A DNA stretch of 17,342 nucleotides from JAAZBV01 sp964460435 (GTDB taxonomy: Bacteria > Desulfobacterota > DSM-4660 > Desulfatiglandales > HGW-15). The notes beneath the pieces were generated by a model. That model did not search any database and had not been told where the DNA came from. It worked only from the letters and a program-made list of their open reading frames with translations. The stretch is from the NCBI GenBank assembly GCA_964460435.1, contig CAYWRH010000090.1, positions 1 through 17,342 of the forward strand, written 5' to 3'. Shown one piece after another: positions 1 through 7,140 of this stretch. The first letter of the stretch is position 1. Every line of letters starts with the position of its first letter. A program made the translations under genes and the position numbers.

Positions 1-277
1 TGAACCAGAATTTTTTGTCCATGGGGAGAAACCCGGGGTTTTTTAACTCAAAAAGTTGATCCTTTATTTTATTATGCTTTATCAGGATCAAAGGCTCAAA
101 TCTGCCCTTTAAATGTCTATTTTTTGTGAGCAGCGTCCTTCCCTCTTTGAGCAGCTTTTCTATTTCATCGCCTTGGTAAAGAGACTGAAAATGGGCATCA
201 AATCCCATTATCTTCAGCCATTTTGCCAGCCTGCCAAGTGAAGAGTCTATTACAAATCTGGTTTGTTCATTAACCAT
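1..277 (-). CDS. Mut7-C RNase domain protein, N-terminal part (cut by window edge)
   Basis: Read on the minus strand from the ATG at 277, an open frame of 92 codons runs off the left edge of the window, so the C-terminus is missing. The start, with an Asp at residue 11 followed by LGRLAKWLKIMGFDA, and the later LLTKNRHL segment match the pattern of the Mut7-C family (PIN-like RNase fold, originally seen at the C-terminus of the nematode Mut-7 exonuclease). Family members usually end with a small zinc-ribbon, which would lie outside the window. In the family the second motif is normally LTRD or similar; here residue 53 is Asn instead of Asp, so activity is uncertain. The gene is divergent from murA and shares a 141-base intergenic region with it. 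Its cellular substrate is unknown. Confidence 0.72.
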   Translation of the reverse strand, partial: MVNEQTRFVIDSSLGRLAKWLKIMGFDAHFQSLYQGDEIEKLLKEGRTLLTKNRHLKGRFEPLILIKHNKIKDQLFELKNPGFLPMDKKFWF

Positions 278-347
278 TGTTTTAACCTGTTAACAACCCG
301 TCTGAACGGATGCTATTATATTTAACGGCCAGTCATGTGTAAATAGT

Positions 348-374
348 TTGACTGGGTTTCATGGTTATTATAGA
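348..374 (+). promoter_or_regulatory. candidate sigma-70 promoter for murA-comEC
   Basis: TTGACT (348-353) is five of six bases of the -35 consensus, followed after 15 bases by TATAGA (369-374), four of six of the -10 consensus. The spacer is short, so this is only a candidate. It lies about 45 bases upstream of the murA start, and an AGGA ribosome-binding site at 407-410 is placed 8 bases before the ATG. Confidence 0.3.
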
Positions 375-418
375 TATTCAAAATTAAACCATACTACGCA
401 AAAGACAGGATTATTTAC

Positions 419-1675
419 ATGCAGAAGATAATGATAGAGGGCGGCCATCCCTTAAAGGGAAATGTTAAGATAAGCGGGGCCAAAAACGCGGCATTGCCTG
501 TTATAGCATCCTGCCTGCTTACAGGAGGGTGGCATAAAATACACAATGTCCCTGAATTAAGAGATATCCAGACAATAAGGAAGATAATGGAGGGGATGGG
601 TGTAACATTCCGGGAAGAGGGGGGTGCGTTACTCATAAACAGTGAAAATTTAAACAAATATGAGGCGCCATATGACCTGGTCAGAACTATGAGGGCATCT
701 ATTCTTCTTCTTGGCCCACTGGTTGCGCGGTTTGGAATGGCAAGGATATCGCTTCCAGGCGGATGTGCAATTGGCGCAAGACCTGTTAATCTGCATCTTA
801 AAGCCCTTTCATCTATGGGTGTGGATATGTTTCTTGAAAACGGGTATATCAACGCCAGGACAGATGGCATAAAGGGTGCCGAGATATTCTTTGATATACC
901 TACTGTAACCGGAACCGAAAATATTATGATGGCTGCGGTAAAGGCCAGGGGAGAGACCATAATAAACAATGCTGCAAAGGAGCCTGAGATATCAGACCTT
1001 GCAAATATTTTAAGAAAAATGGGGTCTGACATAGAGGGTGAAGGGACAGATACAATCATAATAAGGGGAAGGGATGAGTTGTCTCCCGCAGAACATGAAG
1101 TCATACCTGACCGTATTGAGGCAGGGACTTTTATTATTGCGGCTACTATGGCGAAGGGGGATATAGAGATTGAAGGTTGCAGACGTGAAGACCTTTATTC
1201 GATAATAGAGAAGGTACGCGCTGTCGGCGCTGCAGTTGAAACGAGTGAAAATGGAGTATCTGTAAAAGGCCCGGATATAATTGAGAGTGTTGACATCAAG
1301 ACCATGCCATTTCCAGGTTTTCCGACAGATCTCCAGGCCCAGTTTATGGCCATGATGTGTATTGCAAAGGGATCAAGCGTTATTACTGAGACTATATTTG
1401 AAAACAGGTTCATCCATGTAAGTGAATTAAAACGAATGGGCGCTGATATCACCATAAATGGTAATCAGGCCCTTGTAAGGGGAAGAAAACGGCTGCTTTC
1501 TGCACCGGTAATGGCTACAGATCTCCGGGCAAGCGCATCTCTTGTGCTAGCAGGCCTTGTGGCTGAAGATGGTTTAACAGAGATAAGCAGGGTCTACCAT
1601 CTTGACCGGGGATATGAAAGAATGGAGGAAAAGTTCAGGCTGCTCGGCGCAAATATATGGAGAGAAGTAAACTGA
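419..1675 (+). CDS. murA: UDP-N-acetylglucosamine 1-carboxyvinyltransferase MurA
   Basis: MurA transfers the enolpyruvyl group of phosphoenolpyruvate to the 3'-hydroxyl of UDP-GlcNAc, the first committed cytoplasmic step of peptidoglycan synthesis. The 418-residue length is normal for the family. The SGAKNAALP segment near the N-terminus contains Lys22 and Asn23, which match the substrate-binding pair of the E. coli enzyme. The mobile loop LPGGCAIGARP carries the catalytic cysteine at residue 116, the residue attacked by fosfomycin; a natural Cys-to-Asp resistance change is not present. The whole sequence follows the two-domain EPSP synthase-like fold with no gap. The gene heads a likely operon: comEC starts one base after its TGA, so the two are probably co-transcribed and translationally coupled. 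Confidence 0.97.
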   Translation: MQKIMIEGGHPLKGNVKISGAKNAALPVIASCLLTGGWHKIHNVPELRDIQTIRKIMEGMGVTFREEGGALLINSENLNKYEAPYDLVRTMRASILLLGPLVARFGMARISLPGGCAIGARPVNLHLKALSSMGVDMFLENGYINARTDGIKGAEIFFDIPTVTGTENIMMAAVKARGETIINNAAKEPEISDLANILRKMGSDIEGEGTDTIIIRGRDELSPAEHEVIPDRIEAGTFIIAATMAKGDIEIEGCRREDLYSIIEKVRAVGAAVETSENGVSVKGPDIIESVDIKTMPFPGFPTDLQAQFMAMMCIAKGSSVITETIFENRFIHVSELKRMGADITINGNQALVRGRKRLLSAPVMATDLRASASLVLAGLVAEDGLTEISRVYHLDRGYERMEEKFRLLGANIWREVN

Positions 1676-1676
1676 G

Positions 1677-4109
1677 ATGCTCGATCGACCCCTTGTACCA
1701 ACATTTATATGTTTTACAGGGGGGATACTGACTGGCCGCTATATTTCAATTGTTAATGGCCTGCTGCCTTTTATTCCTTTATTAATTGCATTTTTGCTTT
1801 TTTTGCTTTTATTGTACCAGGGGAAACTAAAGCCCTGTATAATCCCGATATGTTTTCTTCTGACAGGCCTGTTACTTATATCATGCAGGGATACCAGTTC
1901 AGAACTTGTCAGGCTTGCTGAAAATAAAAAAATTATCCTTGAAGGGACAGTCATCAGCCCTGTTAAACAGAATGGCAGGTCAGAACGCTTTGAGCTCAAA
2001 GCAGAAAGACTCTTTCTTGATGAAAAAATTATTTCTGTAAATGAAAAGGTAACAGTCTCTGTATACAATAATCCTGTGTTCCACACTATAGGTACGCGTA
2101 TTCGATTTCCTGCGCACCTTAAACCTTTCATGAATTTCAAAAATCCAGGGGCATATGATTATGAGCTATCCATGCAGATCAAGGGTAATTCATGCTCTGC
2201 ATCAGTCTCTGATGCAAGATATATTGTCCCCATGGGAAGGGGTGATCCAGGTTTTTTAATTGGGATAATGGAGAAGATAAGGCAGCCCTATCGAGATATC
2301 CTGAGCAGCACATTATCCGAGAAAAACAATGCACTATATCGCGCCCTTATTCTTGGTGAAACAGAGGGCATCGGTGATGACTTGAGGGAATATTTTAACC
2401 TGACAGGCCTTGGCCATGTGCTTGCTGTATCCGGGCTGCATATCGGTATGATAGCATGGTTATCCTATTTTATTTGCAGGCATATTCTCTCTTGTTCATA
2501 TAAACTTACCATAAGACATAATGTTAAAAAGATCACTGCTTTTATCACCTGTTTTCCTGTTATAGGTTATACCGCCTTAAGCGGTTTTCAGGTATCAGGG
2601 CAGAGGGCAATGATAATGGCCCTGACCTATCTCTTTTCCATTATTATTGAAAGGGAGAGTGATATCTGGTCAACCCTTGTCTTTTCCGCCTTTATTATAC
2701 TTGCTCTTGATCCCCTTGCCATAGAGAGTCTGTCATTTCAGCTTACCTTTCTTGCAGTGGCTGGTATAGTATGGCTTACGCCCTTTATTCAAAAAATATT
2801 TCCTGATATTCCAGAAAGGTTTAAAAAAATTCCGCATCTGAAAAGCGCCTGTTTTTACCTTACAGGCATTATATCTGCGAGTCTCGCTGCCAATATTTTT
2901 CTGTTGCCGGTTACTCTATATTATTTTAACAGGATATCCATTGTATCGATTCTGGCAAACCTTCTTGTTATACCCCTTATGGGGTTCATTATTTTACCAT
3001 CAGGCATGTTTTCGCTTTTTGCACTTTTTGTATCACAAGATGCGTCCCGTTTAATCCTTTTTATTGGCGCATACGGTCTGGATATGATGATGTACATAAT
3101 AGAGTATCTTGCCAGCCTCCCATGGGCCTGTTACTGGATGGTTATTCCAAATATGTTTGAGATACTTCTCTTCTATTTCCTGCTGTCTTGTATTGTCTGC
3201 TTCAGAAAAGGCAGGATGATAAGATACAGTGCTGTTATTATTCTCCTGCTGTTTCTGCTGGATATCTCATACTGGATTTATGATACAGGGTTTAACAAAA
3301 ATTTAAGGATATTTTTTCTGGATGTGGGCCAGGGGAATTCAGCTTTTATACAGTTTCCCGGTAAAAAAAGGATGCTTATTGATGGCGGGGGCTTTCAGGG
3401 AGAGACCTTTGATACTGGTAAAAGCATTATAGCCCCATTCCTTTTTAGAAAAAAGATCCTTCATATTGATTACATTGTCCTTTCGCATCCGCACCCTGAC
3501 CATATGAAAGGCCTCAAATTCATAGCCTCAGTATTTAATCCTTCTGAATTCTGGCATAATGGTGAGGATTCTGTAGATGATGATTATAAAAAGCTGATAG
3601 ATATAATAAAGACCGGCGGTATCAGGATAGTTACACCTGGTGACCTCATTCAGGAGATGTATACTGAAGGGGTGAAAATAGAGGTATTTTATCCTTTTAA
3701 AGGTGAGAAAAGGGCACAAAATCTTGACGCCAGCAGTCACACAATAAATGGCCAGTCCATTGTGGTTAAATTGAGTTATGCGGGTAGATCGGTCATGTTT
3801 CCAGGCGATATTGAAATGAGGTCAGAGGCCCTTCTTCTGGAAAAATATGGCAATAAACTGAAAAGTGATGCACTGCTGGTTCCACACCATGGAAGCAGAT
3901 ATTCCAGTTCAAAACCATTTCTTGAAATGGTTAGCCCTGAGGTATGTATCATATCTTCAAGGGAGGGAAACAGTTTTGGCTTTCCCCATGCCGAAGTCCT
4001 TGAGAGATTGAAAGGCACAGGGGCGAGGATATTCAGAATAGACCAGGGTGGAGCTGTTGAAGTCAAAATCGGTGAAGGTATTTTTAGCGCAGGATATTGT
4101 CTTGATTGA
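1677..4109 (+). CDS. comEC: ComEC/Rec2 family DNA internalization protein
   Basis: ComEC is the inner-membrane channel that carries single-stranded DNA into the cytoplasm during natural transformation. The 810 residues show the full architecture: N-terminal membrane segments (about 10-70), an OB-like soluble domain (about 80-185), a multi-spanning Competence domain (about 215-535) with the hallmark LAVSGLHIGM at 249-258 and SGFQVSGQRA near 302-311, and a C-terminal metallo-beta-lactamase domain (about 543-805). That last domain has HPHPDH at 604-609, FPGD ending in Asp711, and PHHGS with His737 and His738, so its metal-binding motif is intact. It begins one base after murA with no clear ribosome-binding site of its own. 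No other competence or type IV pilus gene is in the window, so whether the organism is transformable cannot be judged here. Confidence 0.95.
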   Translation: MLDRPLVPTFICFTGGILTGRYISIVNGLLPFIPLLIAFLLFLLLLYQGKLKPCIIPICFLLTGLLLISCRDTSSELVRLAENKKIILEGTVISPVKQNGRSERFELKAERLFLDEKIISVNEKVTVSVYNNPVFHTIGTRIRFPAHLKPFMNFKNPGAYDYELSMQIKGNSCSASVSDARYIVPMGRGDPGFLIGIMEKIRQPYRDILSSTLSEKNNALYRALILGETEGIGDDLREYFNLTGLGHVLAVSGLHIGMIAWLSYFICRHILSCSYKLTIRHNVKKITAFITCFPVIGYTALSGFQVSGQRAMIMALTYLFSIIIERESDIWSTLVFSAFIILALDPLAIESLSFQLTFLAVAGIVWLTPFIQKIFPDIPERFKKIPHLKSACFYLTGIISASLAANIFLLPVTLYYFNRISIVSILANLLVIPLMGFIILPSGMFSLFALFVSQDASRLILFIGAYGLDMMMYIIEYLASLPWACYWMVIPNMFEILLFYFLLSCIVCFRKGRMIRYSAVIILLLFLLDISYWIYDTGFNKNLRIFFLDVGQGNSAFIQFPGKKRMLIDGGGFQGETFDTGKSIIAPFLFRKKILHIDYIVLSHPHPDHMKGLKFIASVFNPSEFWHNGEDSVDDDYKKLIDIIKTGGIRIVTPGDLIQEMYTEGVKIEVFYPFKGEKRAQNLDASSHTINGQSIVVKLSYAGRSVMFPGDIEMRSEALLLEKYGNKLKSDALLVPHHGSRYSSSKPFLEMVSPEVCIISSREGNSFGFPHAEVLERLKGTGARIFRIDQGGAVEVKIGEGIFSAGYCLD

Positions 4110-4111
4110 GT

Positions 4112-4140
4112 GTCAAAAACCTCCGGATTTCTTTTTTGAC
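4112..4140. repeat. inverted repeat overlapping a -35 box, downstream of comEC
   Basis: GTCAAAAA at 4112-4119 is the exact reverse complement of TTTTTGAC at 4133-4140, separated by 13 bases that include the small palindrome TCCGGA. The right arm contains most of the -35 hexamer of the promoter at 4136-4164. It begins two bases after the comEC stop codon. The stem is A/T-rich and no T-run follows it, so it is a weak terminator candidate; an operator or a chance repeat are equally possible. Confidence 0.35.
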
Positions 4141-4164
4141 TCCGGGCGATATCTGAAATATAAT
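4136..4164 (+). promoter_or_regulatory. near-consensus sigma-70 promoter of the 100-residue orphan
   Basis: TTGACT at 4136-4141 and a perfect TATAAT at 4159-4164 are separated by exactly 17 bases, 11 of 12 consensus positions. Transcription would start near 4171, giving a leader of about 17 bases with the purine-rich AAAAAGGGG ribosome-binding site before the ATG at 4188. This is the best promoter by eye in the window. Confidence 0.75.
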
Positions 4165-4187
4165 TAGACACTAAAAAGGGGCCGGAT

Positions 4188-4490
4188 ATGGAAGAGGAAG
4201 AATACCAGAAAAAATATACAAATCTGATGATACTAAAAAGTGTTCAGGATTACCTGAAAACAGATACCACATCATCAGGATCTGTTTTTCCCGTGAAGAT
4301 ACCTGATGAGCTTTTTTTACAGGTGCTCAGAGTTGATGGGCCGGAAGGTCTGGATCGTCTTGTGCATTATATCTTCAAGCTTGGGCTTACACTCTGGAAT
4401 GAAAGGTTGTTTGACAGGGAATTTGGTTCGCCTGCTGCCCTGAACGAATTTATTGACATTATGAAAAGCCGGACAAAACAAGATAAATAA
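4188..4490 (+). CDS. small hypothetical protein, 100 residues
   Basis: I do not recognise this protein. It is a 100-residue, soluble-looking, charged polypeptide with no signal peptide, membrane segment or cysteine. The first 30 residues are acidic and Lys-rich and probably helical. The middle reads FPVKIPDELFLQVLR followed by a helix GLDRLVHYIFKLGLTLWNE, a strand-helix-helix pattern faintly like ribbon-helix-helix DNA-binding proteins; this is only a guess from pattern. The reading frame is supported by an AAGGGG ribosome-binding site 8 bases before the ATG and by a near-consensus promoter just upstream, so it is very likely expressed on its own rather than from comEC. It converges on the HTH/zinc-ribbon gene, with 5 bases between the stops. 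Confidence 0.75.
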   Translation: MEEEEYQKKYTNLMILKSVQDYLKTDTTSSGSVFPVKIPDELFLQVLRVDGPEGLDRLVHYIFKLGLTLWNERLFDREFGSPAALNEFIDIMKSRTKQDK

Positions 4491-4495
4491 TCTTT

Positions 4496-4774
4496 TCATT
4501 CAACGCAATAAAAAGGTTCCTGAATATGAGTGCCCCTGCATCTTGGGCACCTTCCCGGTGAATGAATTTTTGATCTTTCCCTGAAAACAAAACCACAGCC
4601 AAGGCATTCTGCAGGTGTTATAACAAAACGCTGTGGATCCCTGACGCTTTTCCTCACATGTTCAAGGTGATCCAGTGCCTCCCGCATGGATAGATGCAGC
4701 TTCGAGGATATTTCCTGGATTGTGCATCTCCTCTCTGTAAGGAGTTCAATTATTTCTTGTCTTTTTGTAGGCAT
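4496..4774 (-). CDS. HTH / zinc-ribbon transcriptional regulator (COG3357-like)
   Basis: The 92-residue protein has an N-terminal winged-helix-like helix-turn-helix (about residues 3-44, with the turn around TIQEISSKLHLS and the recognition helix REALDHLEHVRK) and a C-terminal zinc ribbon with two cysteine pairs, CLGC at 57-60 and CPRC at 76-79. This domain order is that of the predicted regulators grouped as COG3357, described from archaea and some anaerobic bacteria; their targets are mostly unknown. It is divergent from the two-component system, separated by 128 bases holding a perfect palindrome, so it could control itself and that system. It could also sense metal or redox state through the ribbon, but this is inference. 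Confidence 0.82.
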   Translation of the reverse strand: MPTKRQEIIELLTERRCTIQEISSKLHLSMREALDHLEHVRKSVRDPQRFVITPAECLGCGFVFRERSKIHSPGRCPRCRGTHIQEPFYCVE

Positions 4775-4831
4775 TAACAGATATTTTCCAAAAGATTAAT
4801 GTATAGCTATAATCGAAGTTATGCTAACTTT

Positions 4832-4845
4832 ATTGATGCATCAAT
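4832..4845. promoter_or_regulatory. 14-bp perfect palindrome, candidate operator
   Basis: ATTGATGCATCAAT is identical to its own reverse complement over all 14 bases. It covers the -35 hexamer TTGATG of the rightward response-regulator promoter, and its mirror half gives the same TTGATG on the other strand facing the HTH/zinc-ribbon gene (with only a weak -10, TAACTT, 17 bases on). A second perfect palindrome, TATAGCTATA, lies at 4802-4811. A dimeric repressor bound here would block the rightward promoter. OmpR-type response regulators usually bind direct repeats, so the divergent HTH protein is the better candidate ligand. Confidence 0.5.
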
Positions 4846-4861
4846 TAGAGTAATGTATATT
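4833..4861 (+). promoter_or_regulatory. candidate sigma-70 promoter for the two-component operon
   Basis: TTGATG (4833-4838) and TATATT (4856-4861, five of six bases) are separated by 17 bases. Transcription would begin near 4868, about 35 bases before the start codon at 4903. The -35 hexamer is embedded in the 14-bp palindrome. Confidence 0.55.
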
Positions 4862-4890
4862 ATTTTTATTTTAAAAAATAAATGTAAAAA

Positions 4891-4896
4891 GAGGTG
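4891..4896 (+). promoter_or_regulatory. ribosome-binding site fixing the response-regulator start at 4903
   Basis: GAGGTG at 4891-4896 is 6 bases before the ATG at 4903. The longer open frame begins with a GTG at 4894 that lies inside this ribosome-binding site, so that upstream start is very unlikely. Confidence 0.8.
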
Positions 4897-4902
4897 GTAT
4901 TG

Positions 4903-5601
4903 ATGGCTGGAAGGGTATTAATTATCGAAGATGATGCAAAGATAAGAATGCTCTTAAAGGAATATCTTGAAGGAAATGATTTTGAGGTTATCACCCTCGC
5001 TGATGGCAATCATGCATTGAACCTTATTGAAAAAGAATCTCCTGACATCGTGATACTTGATATCATGCTGCCTGGGAAAAACGGTCTTGAAGTACTCAAG
5101 GAGATACGTCAGAAAAACAGCATCCCGGTCGTTATGCTTACAGCAAAGGGTGAAGATGCAGACCGTATAGTTGGGCTTGAGCTGGGGGCAGACGATTATC
5201 TGCCAAAGCCGTTTAATCCCAGAGAGCTACTTGCGCGCATGAGGGCGGTCATGAGGCGCACTTTTCAGGAAAAAGAGTCCGAGGATGATTCTGAAAATCT
5301 GGTTATTGCAGGGGGCATTGTACTGAACAGAGCAAAGCAGACCGTCATGCTTGAGGAGGAAGAAATTGAACTCTCTTCAACTGAATACAAGATTCTTGAG
5401 GTCTTGATGACCAATCCCAACGTGATATTGAACAGGGACCAGATAATGAATTACGCAAGGGGCAGGGACTTTATGGCCTTTGACAGGAGCATTGATGTCC
5501 ATATCAGCAAGCTCAGGTCAAAAATAGATAAAAACCCGGGTGCATACAGAAGGATAAAAACCATCTGGGGATCAGGATATATGTTTGTGGATCAAAAATG
5601 A
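4903..5601 (+). CDS. OmpR/PhoB-family response regulator
   Basis: This is a 232-residue cytoplasmic DNA-binding regulator of a two-component system. The receiver domain (about 3-115) has the acidic pair Asp10-Asp11, the phospho-acceptor Asp53 in ILDIMLPG, Thr80, and Lys102 in LPKPF, so all conserved receiver residues are present. The C-terminal winged-helix output domain (about 133-230) shows the family pattern with ELSSTEYKILEVL, DRSIDVHISKLRSKI and the GSGYMF ending. The start at 4903 is chosen over the in-frame GTG at 4894 because GAGGTG is spaced correctly for the ATG. Its TGA overlaps the ATG of the kinase gene (ATGA at 5598-5601), the usual translational coupling. The receiver looks intact although the partner kinase gene is interrupted. 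Confidence 0.95.
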   Translation: MAGRVLIIEDDAKIRMLLKEYLEGNDFEVITLADGNHALNLIEKESPDIVILDIMLPGKNGLEVLKEIRQKNSIPVVMLTAKGEDADRIVGLELGADDYLPKPFNPRELLARMRAVMRRTFQEKESEDDSENLVIAGGIVLNRAKQTVMLEEEEIELSSTEYKILEVLMTNPNVILNRDQIMNYARGRDFMAFDRSIDVHISKLRSKIDKNPGAYRRIKTIWGSGYMFVDQK

Positions 5602-5771
5602 AACCTCCAAAATTATATATAAAGTTTTTTCTCTCCTTTACCTTTATGCTGATAATTACACTGCTTATGATTTACGGGCTGCACATGAAAACCGAGGTAA
5701 GGGCAAGAAATCGTTATATCAGGGAGCAGGTAAGGCTCTATACAATCGAAAGGGTAATCCTTTTAGCTTAA
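5598..5771 (+). pseudogene. N-terminal piece of the sensor kinase, ended by an in-frame TAA
   Basis: From the ATG at 5598, overlapping the response-regulator stop, 57 codons read through a short basic N-terminus (MKPPKLYIKF), one hydrophobic membrane helix (about residues 9-28, rich in Phe, Leu, Ile and Met), and a charged stretch RARNRYIREQVRLYTIERVILLA. It then meets TAA at 5769-5771. The very next codon opens the remaining kinase in the same frame without any insertion or deletion. The piece is therefore the first membrane helix and the start of the periplasmic sensor region of the histidine kinase at 5772-7013. A change of one base (for example CAA to TAA) would explain it. Alternatives are an assembly error, a real nonsense mutation, or stop-codon readthrough. 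Confidence 0.8.
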
Positions 5772-7013
5772 TTGATTGGGGAAAAAATCAGATCCGAGTC
5801 GTATGACCAACCGGATAAAATTGTAAATGATGACATGCAGGCATTTCTAAACAACCTTGCAAAGCTTAACACAGCAAAAATATGGCTCACAAGTAATAAT
5901 AATCTGCTGTTAAAGACCTTTGATGGTGAAACACCGGTTCTCCTTTCATCTCTCAATGATGAGAATAGATATATAAGCGATGATATAACACTTTATCAGG
6001 GGTTTAATTCGACCCGTGATATATATGTTATATCTCCTTTAAAGAATTCTGCCATAAAAGATATGGTTTTCCATGTAATATTTGGTGAAAGAAGGGGCGG
6101 AGAAAGAGAGAGCACAGGTTTTCTCTTTGGCCTGGCAGGCATAGGGATTATTATACCGATACTAGTAATACCTATCTCAAGGTTTATTACAGAAAGGGTA
6201 AAGGAACTCAAACAGTCAGCCCTTCGAATTGCCTCTGGTGACCTGGCACACAGGATAGATATAAGGGGCCGTGACGAGATTGGGGAACTCGGTACTGCAT
6301 TTAATCAGATGGCAGATAAGGTGGAAAGGATGATTGTTGGAAGGAAGGCATTAACTGCCCTTGTCTCCCATGAACTCCGAACCCCGCTTACCAGGATAAG
6401 AATAGCAGAGGAAATATTACGTGAAAAGCTGGAAAATGAGAAACTGGATACATGTTTAAGGCATTTAAATGATATCAGGGAGGATATTGAGTTCCTTAAT
6501 CAGCTGATCGGCAGGATACTTGAACTTTCAAAAATAGATCTGCTTGAGGGACGTTTTGAGATGCAACCATTTGATATCAGACAGTTAATCATTGATCTGA
6601 TACAGCAGCTAAAGCCTATTATTGACCGGAAGCACCTCTATGTGTATACTGAGTTTTCAATGATTACAGGGTTTATTGGAAACAGGAATGCGTTAAGCAC
6701 TGCCTTCCTAAATATCCTTGATAATGCGGTGAAATATACTGCCCCTGATGGCCGGATTTATGCATCGCTTTACCAGGAAGATAAAAAAGTGGTGCTGAGC
6801 GTCGTGAACAGCTATAAAAAACTTGATGAAGAGGATCTGTGCAGGATTTTTGAACCATTTCAGAGGGTTGGCGATTCTGAAACATCAGGTTCAGGGCTGG
6901 GACTTGCCATTACGCAAAAGATTATTGAAAGGCATGGCGGGATTGTCAGGGCATATAATTCAGATATTGGCTTCGAAATCAGGATAACACTTCCCGTCCA
7001 TTGTAATCAGTAA
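5772..7013 (+). CDS. HAMP-domain sensor histidine kinase, main body after an in-frame stop
   Basis: This open frame carries most of an inner-membrane histidine kinase that should phosphorylate the upstream response regulator. Numbering from the TTG at 5772: a periplasmic-type sensor region (1-115) without recognisable fold, a membrane helix (about 117-138), a HAMP linker (about 139-190, with the FNQMAD segment), the dimerisation and phospho-acceptor helix with SHELRTPL and His200, the N-box NILDNAVKY (Asn314 and Asn318), an F-box-like IFEPFQR, and the G2-box SGSGLGLA. The G1 box, normally DxGxG, reads VVNSYKKLDEED and lacks those residues. Translation would need reinitiation at TTG 5772 directly after TAA 5769-5771, readthrough, or a sequence correction; without the upstream piece the first membrane helix is missing and the sensor region would be mis-sorted. 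Joined, the protein would be 471 residues. Confidence 0.88.
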   Translation: MIGEKIRSESYDQPDKIVNDDMQAFLNNLAKLNTAKIWLTSNNNLLLKTFDGETPVLLSSLNDENRYISDDITLYQGFNSTRDIYVISPLKNSAIKDMVFHVIFGERRGGERESTGFLFGLAGIGIIIPILVIPISRFITERVKELKQSALRIASGDLAHRIDIRGRDEIGELGTAFNQMADKVERMIVGRKALTALVSHELRTPLTRIRIAEEILREKLENEKLDTCLRHLNDIREDIEFLNQLIGRILELSKIDLLEGRFEMQPFDIRQLIIDLIQQLKPIIDRKHLYVYTEFSMITGFIGNRNALSTAFLNILDNAVKYTAPDGRIYASLYQEDKKVVLSVVNSYKKLDEEDLCRIFEPFQRVGDSETSGSGLGLAITQKIIERHGGIVRAYNSDIGFEIRITLPVHCNQ

Positions 7014-7046
7014 GAAATGTCCGGTATGCCTCATTTTACGATTGGT

Positions 7047-7101
7047 AAATGATTAAATATTTTAAATAAAAAACTTGACATATTATGGCTGTTGATTTAA
7101 T
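7047..7101 (+). promoter_or_regulatory. rplM-rpsI promoter with A/T-rich upstream element
   Basis: A perfect -35 TTGACA lies at 7075-7080. The best -10 by sequence is TTTAAT (7096-7101) at 15 bases; TAATAA (7098-7103) at 17 bases is the alternative. The 25 or so bases before the -35 are almost pure A/T with A- and T-tracts, as in UP elements of strong ribosomal promoters. The leader to the ATG at 7141 is short. Confidence 0.6.
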
Positions 7102-7140
7102 AAATTCGTTTTTTGAATTTACATTCAGGATAGATAAAAA

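Noticed and set aside
415..1104. A 229-codon open frame antisense to murA
   Set aside because: It lies fully inside murA on the opposite strand, has no recognisable domain or ribosome-binding site, and mirrors murA codon structure.
5585..5806. A 73-codon frame bridging the response regulator and the kinase
   Set aside because: It is in a different frame from the kinase and its product has no kinase-like or membrane features, while the 5598 frame gives a clear membrane helix. It is a shadow frame, not evidence of a frameshift.
7101..7121. A 7-bp hairpin before rplM that looked like an L13 leader autoregulatory element
   Set aside because: It overlaps the predicted -10 and the transcription start, so it would not be fully transcribed, and its stem is mostly A/T.
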